From Enterobacter asburiae (GTDB lineage: Bacteria > Pseudomonadota > Gammaproteobacteria > Enterobacterales > Enterobacteriaceae), in NCBI RefSeq assembly GCF_024599655.1, contig NZ_CP102247.1:1-64000 (forward strand): a stretch of DNA of 64,000 nt, in the 5' to 3' direction. The notes under the pieces are model-generated. The model had not been told where the DNA came from. It ran no database searches and was given only the letters and a program-made list of their open reading frames with translations. Positions 42,738-52,513 of this stretch are shown in pieces. Position 1 is the stretch's first letter, and each line of letters begins with the position of its first letter. The position numbers and the translations under genes are program-made.

Positions 42738-44075
42738 ATGGGATCTCAGGTCTGGGTTGTGGCAACGCTGCTGGTCAGCATTGTGTTGATTGTTTTAACC
42801 ATCGTAAAACTGAAGTTTCACCCGTTCCTCGCGCTGCTGCTGGCGAGCTTTTTCGTCGGCGCGATGATGGGGATGAGCCCGCTGGATATGGTGAACGCCA
42901 TCGAGAGCGGAATTGGCGGTACGCTGGGCTTCCTGGCGGCGGTGATTGGCCTGGGCACCATTCTCGGCAAGATGATGGAAGTCTCCGGCGCGGCCGAGCG
43001 CATCGGGATCGCGCTGCAGCGCTGCCGCTGGCTGTCGGCAGACGTGATTATGGTGCTGGTGGGCCTTATCTGCGGTATCACGCTGTTCGTGGAAGTGGGC
43101 GTCGTACTGCTGATCCCGCTGGCGTTTTCCATCGCCAAAAAGACCCACACGTCGCTGCTCAAGCTGGCCATTCCGCTCTGTACCGCGCTGATGGCGGTAC
43201 ACTGCGTGGTGCCGCCGCATCCTGCGGCCCTGTTTGTGACTAATAAATTAGGCGCGGACGTCGGAACGGTGATTGTCTACGGTTTGATGGTGGGCCTGAT
43301 GGCCTCGCTGGTCGGTGGCCCGCTGTTCCTGAAACTGCTCGGCGACCGTCTGCCGTTTAAACCGGTTCCGGCTGAATTTTCAGACCTGAAGGTGCGGGAA
43401 GAGCACACCCTGCCGTCGCTGGGCGCCACGATTTTCACGGTGCTGCTGCCGATTGCCCTGATGCTGGTGAAAACCATTGCCGAGTTGAATATGGCAAAAG
43501 AAGGCACGCTGTATACGCTGCTGGAGTTTATCGGCAACCCGATCACCGCCATGTTTATCGCCGTGTTTGTCGCCTACTACCTGCTGGGGATCCGCCAGCA
43601 TATGGGCATGGGCACGATGCTGACGCACACCGAGCACGGCTTCGGCTCTATCGCCAACATTTTGCTGATTATCGGCGCGGGCGGCGCGTTTAACGCCATC
43701 CTGAAAACCAGCGGACTGGCGGACTCGCTGGCGCATATTCTCTCGAACCTGCCTATGCACCCTATCCTGCTCGCCTGGCTGGTGGCGCTGGTGCTGCATG
43801 CCGCCGTCGGCTCCGCGACGGTGGCGATGATGGGCGCCACGGCGATAGTCGCGCCGATGCTGCCGCTCTACCCGAACGTGAGCCCGGAGATCATCACCAT
43901 TGCCATCGGTTCCGGTGCCATTGGCTGCACGATCGTGACCGATTCTCTCTTCTGGCTGGTGAAGCAATACTGCGGCGCGACCCTGAATGAGACCTTCAAA
44001 TACTATACGACGGCGACGTTTATCGCCTCGGTGCTTGCACTTGGCGGCACATTCCTGCTTTCCTTCATTATCTGA
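42738..44075 (+). CDS. dsdX: D-serine transporter DsdX
   Basis: A 445-residue gluconate-permease-family (GntP) transporter with 12 or more membrane segments that imports D-serine by proton symport. It matches E. coli DsdX and stands 17 bp before dsdA, divergent from dsdC across ~200 bp that must hold the DsdC sites. Confidence 0.95.
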   Translation: MGSQVWVVATLLVSIVLIVLTIVKLKFHPFLALLLASFFVGAMMGMSPLDMVNAIESGIGGTLGFLAAVIGLGTILGKMMEVSGAAERIGIALQRCRWLSADVIMVLVGLICGITLFVEVGVVLLIPLAFSIAKKTHTSLLKLAIPLCTALMAVHCVVPPHPAALFVTNKLGADVGTVIVYGLMVGLMASLVGGPLFLKLLGDRLPFKPVPAEFSDLKVREEHTLPSLGATIFTVLLPIALMLVKTIAELNMAKEGTLYTLLEFIGNPITAMFIAVFVAYYLLGIRQHMGMGTMLTHTEHGFGSIANILLIIGAGGAFNAILKTSGLADSLAHILSNLPMHPILLAWLVALVLHAAVGSATVAMMGATAIVAPMLPLYPNVSPEIITIAIGSGAIGCTIVTDSLFWLVKQYCGATLNETFKYYTTATFIASVLALGGTFLLSFII

Positions 44076-44092
44076 GCGCGAAGAGACGTATT

Positions 44093-45379
44093 ATGGAAAA
44101 CGCAACTATCACTACTTTAACCGCACAGTTTCCTCTGGTTGAGGATCTGATCGCCCTGAAAGAAACCACCTGGCTTAACCCGCGCACCACGACGCTTGCA
44201 GAAGGGTTGCCGTACGTCGGGCTGACCAAAGCCGACGTGGACGACGCGCACGCTCGCCTCAAGCGCTTCGCGCCGTACCTGGCGAAAGCCTTCCCGGAAA
44301 CGGCAGAAACGGGCGGGATTATCGAATCCGAACTGGTCGCGATCCCGGCGATGCAGGCGCGGCTGGAGAAAGAATCTGCGAAGTCTATTCCCGGCACGCT
44401 GCTGCTGAAAAAAGACAGCCATCTGCCGATTTCCGGCTCGATTAAAGCGCGCGGCGGCATCTATGAGGTGCTGACCCACGCGGAGAAACTGGCGCTGGAA
44501 GCCGGGTTGCTGAGTATTGAAGACGACTACAGCATTCTGCTGGAGCCGCGCTTTAAGGACTTTTTCAGCCAGTACAGCATTGCAGTAGGCTCAACCGGCA
44601 ACCTCGGGATGTCCATCGGCATTATGAGCGCACGCATCGGCTTTAAGGTGACGGTGCATATGTCTGCCGACGCCCGCGAGTGGAAGAAAGCCAAACTGCG
44701 CAGCCACGGCGTCATCGTCGTGGAATATGAGCAGGATTACGGCGTGGCGGTAGAGCAGGGACGAAAAGCGGCGGAAAGCGATCCGAACTGTTTCTTCATT
44801 GACGATGAAAATTCCCGCACCTTGTTCCTGGGCTATGCCGTTGCAGGCGAGCGCCTGAAGGCGCAGTTTGCCGAACAGGGCCGTGTGGTGGATGCCGATC
44901 ACCCCCTGTACGTCTACCTGCCGTGCGGCGTCGGCGGCGGCCCCGGCGGCGTGGCGTTTGGCCTCAAGCTGGCCTTTGGTGACAACGTCCACTGCTTCTT
45001 CGCGGAGCCAACGCACTCCCCGTGCATGCTGCTGGGCGTTTACACCGGCCTGCACGATGAGATCGCGGTGCAGGATCTGGGCATTGATAACGTCACAGCA
45101 GCGGACGGTCTGGCGGTAGGACGCGCCTCCGGCTTCGTGGGCCGCGCGATGGAGCGCCTGCTCGACGGGTTCTATACGCTTTCCGACCAGAGCATGTATG
45201 ACATGCTCGGCTGGCTGGCGCAGGAGGAAGGGATCCGCCTGGAGCCGTCGGCGCTGGCGGGGATGGCCGGGCCGGTGCGCGTTCATTCGCATACCAACGT
45301 TACCCACCTGGTTTGGGCGACCGGCGGCGGGATGGTGCCGGAAGACGAGATGGCGAAGTATCTGGCGAAAGGGAAGTAA
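44093..45379 (+). CDS. dsdA: D-serine ammonia-lyase (dehydratase)
   Basis: A 428-residue pyridoxal-phosphate enzyme converting D-serine to pyruvate and ammonia, giving detoxification and a carbon source. The Schiff-base Lys lies in ISGSIKARGGIYE and the phosphate loop in PCGVGGGPGG; SVGSTGNLGMS-type (here AVGSTGNLGMSIG) also contacts the cofactor. Confidence 0.96.
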   Translation: MENATITTLTAQFPLVEDLIALKETTWLNPRTTTLAEGLPYVGLTKADVDDAHARLKRFAPYLAKAFPETAETGGIIESELVAIPAMQARLEKESAKSIPGTLLLKKDSHLPISGSIKARGGIYEVLTHAEKLALEAGLLSIEDDYSILLEPRFKDFFSQYSIAVGSTGNLGMSIGIMSARIGFKVTVHMSADAREWKKAKLRSHGVIVVEYEQDYGVAVEQGRKAAESDPNCFFIDDENSRTLFLGYAVAGERLKAQFAEQGRVVDADHPLYVYLPCGVGGGPGGVAFGLKLAFGDNVHCFFAEPTHSPCMLLGVYTGLHDEIAVQDLGIDNVTAADGLAVGRASGFVGRAMERLLDGFYTLSDQSMYDMLGWLAQEEGIRLEPSALAGMAGPVRVHSHTNVTHLVWATGGGMVPEDEMAKYLAKGK

Positions 45380-45383
45380 TTAT

Positions 45384-45462
45384 GCCGGGTGGCGGTTGCG
45401 CCTTACCCGGCCTACGTTCGCGGTAGTTGTAGGCCCGGTAAGGCGTAGCCGCCACCGGGCTT
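45384..45462. repeat. REP/BIME palindromic pair
   Basis: Inverted units GCCGGGTGGCGGTTGCGCC and GTAGGCCCGGTAAGGCGTAG lie between convergent dsdA and yidG. Confidence 0.88.
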
Positions 45463-45808
45463 ACAGGCTCACAATTTGCTGAATGTGTGTAACTGCAAAG
45501 AGTAAAGACAGAGACAGCACGGCCAGCGCGATCAGGAACTTATCGCGCACCGCTTTCGGCTGGACAAAATCGTTCTGCGCCACGTCCATCAGGTTACGGC
45601 TGCGGGTATAGCGCCATAAAATGATGGCTACCAGCGCCAGCACAACAATCGAGATCCAGAATGGCACCCCCGTGCGGTGCCAGTTGTGCTTAATCGCCAG
45701 GGCAATCAGCGCGCCATACCCCAGCAGCGTTCGCAGCCAGGCGAGTGACGTCCGCTCCGGCTGCAGGCCGGGGTCCGCTTCGCGCCGCGCTTTGCGGCTA
45801 TCCGCCAT
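45461..45808 (-). CDS. yidG: Inner-membrane protein YidG (DUF202)
   Basis: A 115-residue DUF202 protein with three membrane helices, matching E. coli YidG (RKARREADPGLQPERTSLAW) but slightly shorter at the C-terminus (ending HIQQIVSL). It overlaps yidH by 11 bp, so the two related proteins are made together. Function unknown. Confidence 0.92.
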   Translation of the reverse strand: MADSRKARREADPGLQPERTSLAWLRTLLGYGALIALAIKHNWHRTGVPFWISIVVLALVAIILWRYTRSRNLMDVAQNDFVQPKAVRDKFLIALAVLSLSLLFAVTHIQQIVSL

Positions 45809-46145
45809 AGAACACCAGCAACATTACCACGCCCGCCACCGTCAGCAGAATCGTGCTGATGATCAGCAGCCCGCGCGTATAGGGCAGATCCTGCTTCAGG
45901 CGCATCGCCTTTTCGTTTCGCAGCCAGCGCAGGTAGCCGTAAATCGCCAGCACGCCCGCGAACAGACACAGTAGCAGCGCCAGCACTTCACGGATCAGCG
46001 GCGTGGCGAAATCAGGCGCGAGCTGATCGAGACCGACCCCTGCGGCAAGAAAGCCCAGCGCGGTGCGGATCCACGCTAAAAAAGTGCGTTCATTAGCCAG
46101 AGAGAAGCGGTAGTCCGGCGCTTCGCCGAGGCGGGAAATTTTCAT
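45798..46145 (-). CDS. yidH: Inner-membrane protein YidH (DUF202)
   Basis: A 115-residue DUF202 protein with three helices, nearly identical to E. coli YidH (MKISRLGEAPDYRFSLANER). The shared RTxLAWxRTxLG pattern with YidG shows they are paralogues. First gene of the pair. Function unknown. Confidence 0.94.
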   Translation of the reverse strand: MKISRLGEAPDYRFSLANERTFLAWIRTALGFLAAGVGLDQLAPDFATPLIREVLALLLCLFAGVLAIYGYLRWLRNEKAMRLKQDLPYTRGLLIISTILLTVAGVVMLLVFYGG

Positions 46146-46237
46146 GAAGGTTCCTTGTCGTGCTTCGGGCAGGCTTCAGCATAGCGTAAATCGACAAGGA
46201 CAAGGAGACCGGCATCGGGCGATGCCGGTCAGGACGA

Positions 46238-47560
46238 TTAATGCAGCTCTGGCCAGTACTCTTTGTTGGCCTCGATCAGATCATCCAGAATCGCTTTCGC
46301 GACGGATGCGCTCGGCACGGTTTTCGACAGGGTGATCGCCTGCCAGAGTTTCTGGTACGAGCGCTGCTCCCAGGCATCCACCACCAGTTTTTCCACCGCC
46401 ACCTGCTGGCTCATCAGCCCTTTCTGGAAGTGTGGAATATCCCCTACGGTCAGCGGTTCCGGTCCGTTATGGCCGACCAGGCACGGGATCTCCACCATCG
46501 CGTCGGTATCAAAGTTATGGATGGCCCCGTTGTTTGGCACAATCAGCAGCATCCGCTCCTGGGTGTTGAAGGCGATTGCCGTCGCCAGATCGACGATGTA
46601 CGACGCATGTTCGTCGATTTCCAGCTCACCGGCGGCGGAGTTACCGGCTTCGATAATCGCCCGGCAGGCGCTGAACACGTGCTTCTCACGGTGATCCATA
46701 ACTTCATTGGCGCGGGTCCGTTCCGGGTTGGAGTGCGCGACCACATAGTCCGGGAACAGGTAATACTTCAGGTAGGTGTTCGGCATGGTGTCCGGATCCA
46801 GCGCCTGCACGTCTTTTGCTTTGGCAAAGGTATCGTTCCAGCTCGCTTCGGTATGCGCATCCTCCGAAGGCGGAACATAGCCGTTTTTCGCCACGTATTC
46901 GCGCAGTTTCGGCATCAAATCGTTGCCGTTCAGATCTTCAATCGACGTCCACCAGCCGAAGTGGTTCAGGCCGTAGTAGCGCACGCGCATCTCTTTGCGG
47001 TCCTTGAGGCCGACAATCTGGGCCATGCGCCCTTCAATGCCGATCGGCATATCGCAGATGTTGAGGATTTTGGCGTTCGGGCGCAGGCGGCGCGTGGCTT
47101 CCGCGACAATCGCCGCCGGGTTGGAGTAGTTCAGCATCCACGCGTTCGGGGAGTATTGCTCCATATAATCCACCAGCTCCAGCACGCCGCCGATAGAGCG
47201 CATGCCGTAGGAAATCCCGCCCGGTCCACAGGTTTCCTGGCCCAGCACGCCGTGGCGCAGCGGGATTTTTTCATCTTTTTCGCGCATCGGGTATTTGCCC
47301 ACGCGGATATGCGCCATCACGAAATCCACATCGGTAAACGCCGCTTTAGGATCGGTGGTGTAGCTGAATTCAATCTCCGGTGCCTGCTCCCTGAGGATAA
47401 TTTTGCACGCTTCGGCGATGGTCTCCTGACGCGCGCCGTCGTTGTCATAGAACTTCAGCGCGCGCAGCGGGAAACGGTCACGGTTGGCTAACAGCATCAG
47501 GACGATACCAGGCGTAAAGGTGCTGCCGCCGCCTGCAATGACAACTGAGAATTTTTTCAT
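46238..47560 (-). CDS. aglB: 6-phospho-alpha-glucosidase, glycoside hydrolase family 4
   Basis: A 440-residue NAD- and metal-dependent GH4 hydrolase that splits phosphorylated alpha-glucosides such as maltose-6-phosphate and sucrose-isomer phosphates. The Rossmann motif IAGGGSTFTPG is N-terminal; metal-site residues lie in GQETCGPGG, NICDMPIG and GLNHFGWW. Sequence and length match Klebsiella AglB closely. It overlaps aglA by 4 bp. E. coli carries a GlvBC/GlvG version here. Confidence 0.94.
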   Translation of the reverse strand: MKKFSVVIAGGGSTFTPGIVLMLLANRDRFPLRALKFYDNDGARQETIAEACKIILREQAPEIEFSYTTDPKAAFTDVDFVMAHIRVGKYPMREKDEKIPLRHGVLGQETCGPGGISYGMRSIGGVLELVDYMEQYSPNAWMLNYSNPAAIVAEATRRLRPNAKILNICDMPIGIEGRMAQIVGLKDRKEMRVRYYGLNHFGWWTSIEDLNGNDLMPKLREYVAKNGYVPPSEDAHTEASWNDTFAKAKDVQALDPDTMPNTYLKYYLFPDYVVAHSNPERTRANEVMDHREKHVFSACRAIIEAGNSAAGELEIDEHASYIVDLATAIAFNTQERMLLIVPNNGAIHNFDTDAMVEIPCLVGHNGPEPLTVGDIPHFQKGLMSQQVAVEKLVVDAWEQRSYQKLWQAITLSKTVPSASVAKAILDDLIEANKEYWPELH

Positions 47561-49179
47561 GATATAGCCTCTGTCAGGGTGGTTTGTTCATTCGATAAAG
47601 GGGTTTTCATCAGCGATTCCAGCTGGTCGCGCACCTGAGGAACGTGCAGGCCGACAATCACCTGAATGCCGTTGCCGCGTCGCACCACGCCGTGGGCGCC
47701 GAGGGCTTTGAAGACGTCATCGCTTTGGGTTTTCGCCATATCCACCAGCGCAATGCGCAAGCGGGTGGCGCAGTTGTTGATGCTTTCGATGTTGGCCGCA
47801 CCGCCGAGCGCCTGTAAGAACCCGGCGGCCTGCCCGACCTGCTGGCTGGCCGCCGCCGGGGCGGTGGTTTGCCCCCGCGCCGCCTTATAGTCGGCCTTGC
47901 TGTAGAGTTTGATTTCGCTCTCTTCCCGGCCCGGCGTTTTCAGGTTCAGACGTTCGATCAGCGTTTTGAAGACCACGAAGTAGATGCCGGTGAAGCAGAC
48001 GCCGATGCCGATCTGGGTGAATACCGTCGAGGCGTGGTTATGGAACATCGGGATCCAGTTTTGCGGCAGGAACTGGTCCAGCAGGCCGCCGCCCATGTTC
48101 CCGACCACGCCGAAGGCGTACATCACCGTTGCCATGGTGGCCGCCAGCACGGCGTGCACGGCAAACAGCAGCGGCGAGATAAACAGGAAGGTGAACTCGA
48201 GGGGTTCAGTAATGCCCACCAGCACCGCGGTGAGCGTAGCCGGGACCAGCAGGCCCGCCACCTTGACGCGGTTTTCCGGCGACGCGGTGTACCAGATAGC
48301 GAACGCAATCCCGACCGAGCCAAACACTTTTGAGTTGCCGTGCAGCGCGAATCCGCCTTCCGGGAAGAGGGTTTTCAGCGGCAGGGTACTCTGGCTGAAT
48401 TCCTGCAGATGCTGCGCCCAGTAGACCTGAATCCCGCCTTCCACCGCCGCCGGTCCGAAGATAAACGGACCGTAGACGAAGTGGTGCAATCCGGTTGGGA
48501 TCAGAATGCGTTCCAGGAAGGTATACACCCACACGCCCAGCGCACCGGCAGAGCGCAGGAACGCCTGCAAGGACTCAATGCCCATCTGTACTTTCGGCCA
48601 GCCCAGCAGCGTCAGCCAGGCGCAGGGGATCATGACGAAGAACGCGAGGATAACGACAAACGAGCTGCCCTGGAAAATCCCCAGAAAGACCGGCAGCGGC
48701 TTGTCGAAGTAGCGGTTGTGGATGGCGGTGACGATGCCTGAAATCACAATGGCCCCGATGATGCTGGTATCCAGCGTTTTGATCCCGGCAATCATCGCCA
48801 GTCCGCTACCGGCCGTGGGTTCGGCGGAGAAGTCGACGCCAAAAAAGTGGCCCCAGGTCATCCCCATCGCGTTAATGAAGTAGTTCCAGGTCAGAAAGCT
48901 AATCAGCACCGCCAGACAGGCGCGGCCCTGCGCCTGCTTCGCCAGGCCAATCGGCAGGCCGACGGCAAAAATCAGCGGCATATTGCGAAACACCGCCCAG
49001 CCGCCCTCTTCAATGATGTGAACGATCTGCGCGAAAAGATGATCGGGGGCCGTTAGCGCTTCGCCGACAAACAGCGGGTTGCGAAGCATGATGGCGATTC
49101 CCACCACGATCCCGGCGAATGGAAACAGCAACACCGGGGTAAACATGGCACCGCCAAAACGTTGTATTTGACTGAGCAT
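47557..49179 (-). CDS. aglA: PTS alpha-glucoside-specific EIICB
   Basis: A 540-residue permease of the glucose PTS superfamily, EIIC then EIIB. The EIIB Cys is in NNCATRLRI near residue 460. It needs a glucose-type EIIA from elsewhere. ATG 49179 follows GAGGATT and gives the Klebsiella AglA length; an upstream 41-residue extension is rejected. It is divergent from the regulator yidP. Confidence 0.93.
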   Translation of the reverse strand: MLSQIQRFGGAMFTPVLLFPFAGIVVGIAIMLRNPLFVGEALTAPDHLFAQIVHIIEEGGWAVFRNMPLIFAVGLPIGLAKQAQGRACLAVLISFLTWNYFINAMGMTWGHFFGVDFSAEPTAGSGLAMIAGIKTLDTSIIGAIVISGIVTAIHNRYFDKPLPVFLGIFQGSSFVVILAFFVMIPCAWLTLLGWPKVQMGIESLQAFLRSAGALGVWVYTFLERILIPTGLHHFVYGPFIFGPAAVEGGIQVYWAQHLQEFSQSTLPLKTLFPEGGFALHGNSKVFGSVGIAFAIWYTASPENRVKVAGLLVPATLTAVLVGITEPLEFTFLFISPLLFAVHAVLAATMATVMYAFGVVGNMGGGLLDQFLPQNWIPMFHNHASTVFTQIGIGVCFTGIYFVVFKTLIERLNLKTPGREESEIKLYSKADYKAARGQTTAPAAASQQVGQAAGFLQALGGAANIESINNCATRLRIALVDMAKTQSDDVFKALGAHGVVRRGNGIQVIVGLHVPQVRDQLESLMKTPLSNEQTTLTEAIS

Positions 49180-49400
49180 TTTTAAATCCTCATGAAACAA
49201 CCTGTAGGGGTAGAGGCCTTTATGGTTTTTTGCTGGCCTGAGGTGAGCATAAGAACTTACTGATGCGCGAACATGGCGTGCCGCTGCGATTCGTGATCGC
49301 ATTCATGGTTTTATTTTGACCAATCAGGTCTACTTTTTGCGGTAAATATGGACATGTCAGGATGCAATCCACACCCTGATAAGGGCAGAGAGGTCTACTG
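49180..49400. promoter_or_regulatory. aglA-yidP divergent regulatory region
   Basis: The 221-bp region between divergent genes must hold both promoters. The octamer AGGTCTAC occurs twice in direct order (49326-49333 and 49391-49398), the second just before the yidP start; it is a candidate recognition element for YidP. No scoring done. Confidence 0.4.
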
Positions 49401-50147
49401 GTGATCTACAAATCTATTGCCGACAGGTTGCGGCTGCGGCTGAATTCGTCGGACTACAACATCGGCAGCCCTCTGCCCGGCGAAAAAGCGCTGGCGCAGG
49501 AGTTCGGCGTGGCGCGAATGACCATCCGCAAGGCGCTGGATCTGCTGGTGAGCTGGGGGCTGGTTGAGCGGCGGCACGGCAGCGGAACCTTTGTGTCGCG
49601 CAAAGACGTTCACCACGAAACCACCAACCTGACCGGGCTGGTGGAGGTGCTGCGTCAGCAGGGAAAAGAGGTGCAGAGCAAGGTCTTACAGTTCGAAGTG
49701 ATGCCCGCCCCACCCGCCATCGCCAGCCAGCTGCGGATCCAGGTGGATGAGCGGATCTACTTTTCCCGGCGGGTGCGCTACGTGGACGGGAAGCCGCTGA
49801 TGCTGGAAGACAGCTTTATGCCGGTGAAGCTGTTTCGCAACCTCTCGCTGGCGCATCTTGAGGGGTCTAAGTTTGATTACATCGAGAAGGAGTGCGGGAT
49901 CACCATCAGCGGCAACTACGAGAGCCTGACGCCGGTGCTGGCAGATAAAGCGCTGGCCGGTTATATGAATCTTCCGGAACAGACGCCGCTGCTGCGCATT
50001 ACCTCTCTCTCCTACAGCGACAGCGGCGAGTTCCTCAATTATTCCGTGATGTTCCGAAATACCAGCGATTACCAGGTGGACTACCATCTGCGGCGCATCC
50101 ACCCGGACGACCTGCTAGCTCATCCCCCAGAACAGCACCGCCAGTAG
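49401..50147 (+). CDS. yidP: GntR/HutC-family regulator YidP
   Basis: A 248-residue regulator with an N-terminal GntR winged helix (LPGEKALAQEFGVARMTIRKALDLL) and a C-terminal UTRA ligand domain. It matches E. coli YidP, next to the glv operon. It starts with GTG at 49401 after AGAGAGG. It likely represses aglAB until a phosphorylated alpha-glucoside binds. The 3' end overlaps yidE by 33 bp, convergent. Confidence 0.93.
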   Translation: MIYKSIADRLRLRLNSSDYNIGSPLPGEKALAQEFGVARMTIRKALDLLVSWGLVERRHGSGTFVSRKDVHHETTNLTGLVEVLRQQGKEVQSKVLQFEVMPAPPAIASQLRIQVDERIYFSRRVRYVDGKPLMLEDSFMPVKLFRNLSLAHLEGSKFDYIEKECGITISGNYESLTPVLADKALAGYMNLPEQTPLLRITSLSYSDSGEFLNYSVMFRNTSDYQVDYHLRRIHPDDLLAHPPEQHRQ

Positions 50148-51776
50148 CTGCGGGGTAATGATGCGCAGGAACATCACCAGCGGATAGACGGTGGCATAGG
50201 AGAGCGCGGCCGCACCGCTGGTGGCGTGCAGGTTGTTGGCAAAGGCCAGCGCGGGCGGATCGGTCATGGAGCCCGCCAGCATGCCGCACAGGGTCAGGTA
50301 GTTCATTTTGGCGAACATCCGCGCCAGTATTCCCACCGTCAGCAGCGGGATCGCCGTGATAAAGATGCCGTAACCGACCCAGCTCATCCCTTCGCCCTTG
50401 ACCAGGGTATCGACAAAATCCCCGCCGGATTTTAGCCCGACCACCGCCAGGAACAGCACGATGCCCAGCTCGCGCAGCGCCAGGTTGGCGCTCGGCGGCA
50501 TAAACCAGTAGAGCTTGCCGATACAGCCGATACGCCCGAGGATCAGCGCCATAATCAGCGGCCCGCCCGCCAGGCCCAGCTTGAGCGCCACCGGGAAGCC
50601 CGGGACGTACACCGGAATAGAGCCGAGCAGCACGCCGAGCCCGATACCGATAAACACCGGCAGCATCTGCACCTGCTGCAGTTTTTGCTGGGCGTTACCC
50701 ACCATATCCGCCACGGCGTCGATGGACGACGGGCGCCCGACCAGGTTGAGGATATCCCCGAACTGCAGGCTGGCCTCCGGGCTGGCGACCAGCTCGACGC
50801 CCGCACGGTTGAGACGGGAGATCACCACGTCGTAGCGCTCTTTAACCTGTAGATCGCGTATTTTCTTGCCCAGAACGTGCTCGTTAGTCACCACAACGCG
50901 TTCCACGCGCATATCGGTGCCGCGGGTTGAGAGAGAGGTATCCACTTCCTGACCAATCACCAACCGCGCGTTGTTTAAATCGCCGGGCTGGCCGACCAGG
51001 TGCAGCAGATCGCCCTGCTGAATGACGGTGCCGGGCGCGGGGACCATCAGCATATCGTCACGCTTAAGGCGGGAGCAGATGATATTGGCGCTGTTCAGGA
51101 TCGGCACGTCCTGAATCGCCATATTGTTCAGGTTGGGGTTATCGACCCGAATGTTGATGGTTTTGATCGGCATATGGCCGTTGGTGAGCGTGGTTTCGTG
51201 GTCCTTCGCCTCTTTGTCGACGTTAATGCGAAACAGGACGCGTACCAGCCACATGGAGAGCAGAATGCCGCAAATTCCAAACGGATAGGCCATGGCGTAG
51301 CTCATCCCCATCTGGTCGACGATGCCGGGTTCGATACCCAAATCGCGCAGGATTTGCTGCCCGGCACCGAGCGCAGGCGTATTGGTGACCGCCCCGGAGA
51401 AAATGCCCAACACCACGGGCAGCGGGATATCGAAGATTTTGTGCAGAATTGCGGTGACCAGCCCGCCCATCACCACAATGCCGAGGGCAAACAGGTTGAG
51501 CCGTAATCCGGAGACCCGAAGTGAGGCGAAAAAGCCCGGTCCCACCTGAATACCGATGGTATAAACGAAGAGGATCAGGCCGAACTCCTGAGTAAAGTGG
51601 AGCATTTCGGCGCTGAGGACCAGCCCGAGTTTGTCGGCGAAGTGCCCGACAAAAATGCCGCCAAACAGCACCCCGCCTATCCCAAACCCGACGCCGCGGA
51701 TTTTGATATTCCCTATCCACAGGCCAACAACAGCGACCAGGGCCAACACGCTTACGGTTAACGCGATATCACTCAT
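50115..51776 (-). CDS. yidE: Putative AspT/YidE-family transporter
   Basis: A 553-residue membrane protein, same length as E. coli YidE. Two halves of five to six helices (AspT/YidE/YbjL antiporter duplication) flank two central TrkA_C domains (~residues 195-380). ATG 51776 follows AGGAAG; a 27-residue upstream extension is rejected. Substrate unknown; relatives exchange amino or dicarboxylic acids. Confidence 0.92.
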   Translation of the reverse strand: MSDIALTVSVLALVAVVGLWIGNIKIRGVGFGIGGVLFGGIFVGHFADKLGLVLSAEMLHFTQEFGLILFVYTIGIQVGPGFFASLRVSGLRLNLFALGIVVMGGLVTAILHKIFDIPLPVVLGIFSGAVTNTPALGAGQQILRDLGIEPGIVDQMGMSYAMAYPFGICGILLSMWLVRVLFRINVDKEAKDHETTLTNGHMPIKTINIRVDNPNLNNMAIQDVPILNSANIICSRLKRDDMLMVPAPGTVIQQGDLLHLVGQPGDLNNARLVIGQEVDTSLSTRGTDMRVERVVVTNEHVLGKKIRDLQVKERYDVVISRLNRAGVELVASPEASLQFGDILNLVGRPSSIDAVADMVGNAQQKLQQVQMLPVFIGIGLGVLLGSIPVYVPGFPVALKLGLAGGPLIMALILGRIGCIGKLYWFMPPSANLALRELGIVLFLAVVGLKSGGDFVDTLVKGEGMSWVGYGIFITAIPLLTVGILARMFAKMNYLTLCGMLAGSMTDPPALAFANNLHATSGAAALSYATVYPLVMFLRIITPQLLAVLFWGMS

Positions 51777-51854
51777 GATCCACTTCCTGTGCATAACCTT
51801 AGTTATGCTAAGGATTCTCTCAGAGCCGGATGCGATTGTATGGGCGATGGCGCA

Positions 51855-51880
51855 CAAAAAAGCCCTGCCGGGGCAGGGCT
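51855..51880 (-). terminator. ibpAB intrinsic terminator
   Basis: On the minus strand AGCCCTGCC-CC-GGCAGGGCT is followed by a T run, ~70 bp past the ibpB stop. Confidence 0.88.
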
Positions 51881-51901
51881 TCGTGCAGTCTGTGAGTATT
51901 G

Positions 51902-51944
51902 TCGGGTGGCGGCTGCGCCTTACCCGACCTACAGGTTCGGCGGG
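51902..51944. repeat. REP-type element
   Basis: CGGGTGGCGGCTGCGCCTTA-type REP half with CCCGACCTAC, between the ibpB stop and the terminator. Confidence 0.78.
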
Positions 51945-51948
51945 CTTG

Positions 51949-52377
51949 TTAACTGTTTAACGCCGGCCGCTCGCTAATGGCGATACGCTGCGGCGCGATG
52001 GCTTCCGGCACGTTGCGGAGCAGGTCGATATGCAGCAGCCCGTTGGTAAACGTTGCGCCGGACACTTCCATATGGTCTGCCAGGGTAAAGCTCAGGCTAA
52101 ACGGCTGATTAACCAGCCCCTGATGCAGCCATTTGGTCTCGGTCTCTTGTTTTTCCGGCGTACCTTTCACGGACAGGCGAGTGCCTTCAAGCTGGATGTC
52201 CAGATCGTCCTGGCGGAAACCGGCCAGCGCAAGGGTGATGCGATAGTGGTTATCGTCGCTTTTTTCGATGTTGTACGGCGGAAACGTCTGTTGCTCATTG
52301 CTGCTTTGCAGGGCGTTAGCCAGTTTGTCAAAACCAATCCACTGACGCAGCAGGGGGGATAAATCGTAGTTACGCAT
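51949..52377 (-). CDS. ibpB: Small heat-shock chaperone IbpB
   Basis: A 142-residue alpha-crystallin-domain holdase that works with IbpA to keep aggregated proteins refoldable. The core domain spans about residues 35-125, with C-terminal motif similar to IxI (QRIAIS). ATG 52377 gives MRNYDLSPLLRQWIGF, as in E. coli. It follows ibpA on one transcript and has its own thermometer-like leader. Confidence 0.96.
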   Translation of the reverse strand: MRNYDLSPLLRQWIGFDKLANALQSSNEQQTFPPYNIEKSDDNHYRITLALAGFRQDDLDIQLEGTRLSVKGTPEKQETETKWLHQGLVNQPFSLSFTLADHMEVSGATFTNGLLHIDLLRNVPEAIAPQRIAISERPALNS

Positions 52378-52440
52378 ACTAAATCTCCTTCTGAGAAGCG
52401 AGTTCGGCACAGTTTAATTTTGTGCGCAGTTGTTCCTGCA
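52378..52440 (-). promoter_or_regulatory. ibpB ROSE-like RNA thermometer
   Basis: In the minus-strand leader, CTTCTCAGAAGGAG (core 52383-52402) can fold so that the AGAAGGAG ribosome site is paired, opening on heating. E. coli ibpB has a similar element. Confidence 0.6.
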
Positions 52441-52513
52441 AATCCTGATGGATTCGCATATGCTCCCGTTACGGCAAGCAAGTCCGGTTGGGCCGCTTAC
52501 GCGACCCGCGTAA

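Noticed and set aside
46241..47491. 416-codon open frame on the plus strand opposite aglB
   Set aside because: No ribosome site or domain and composition typical of antisense of a GC-rich gene; aglB on the other strand is a near match to a known enzyme.
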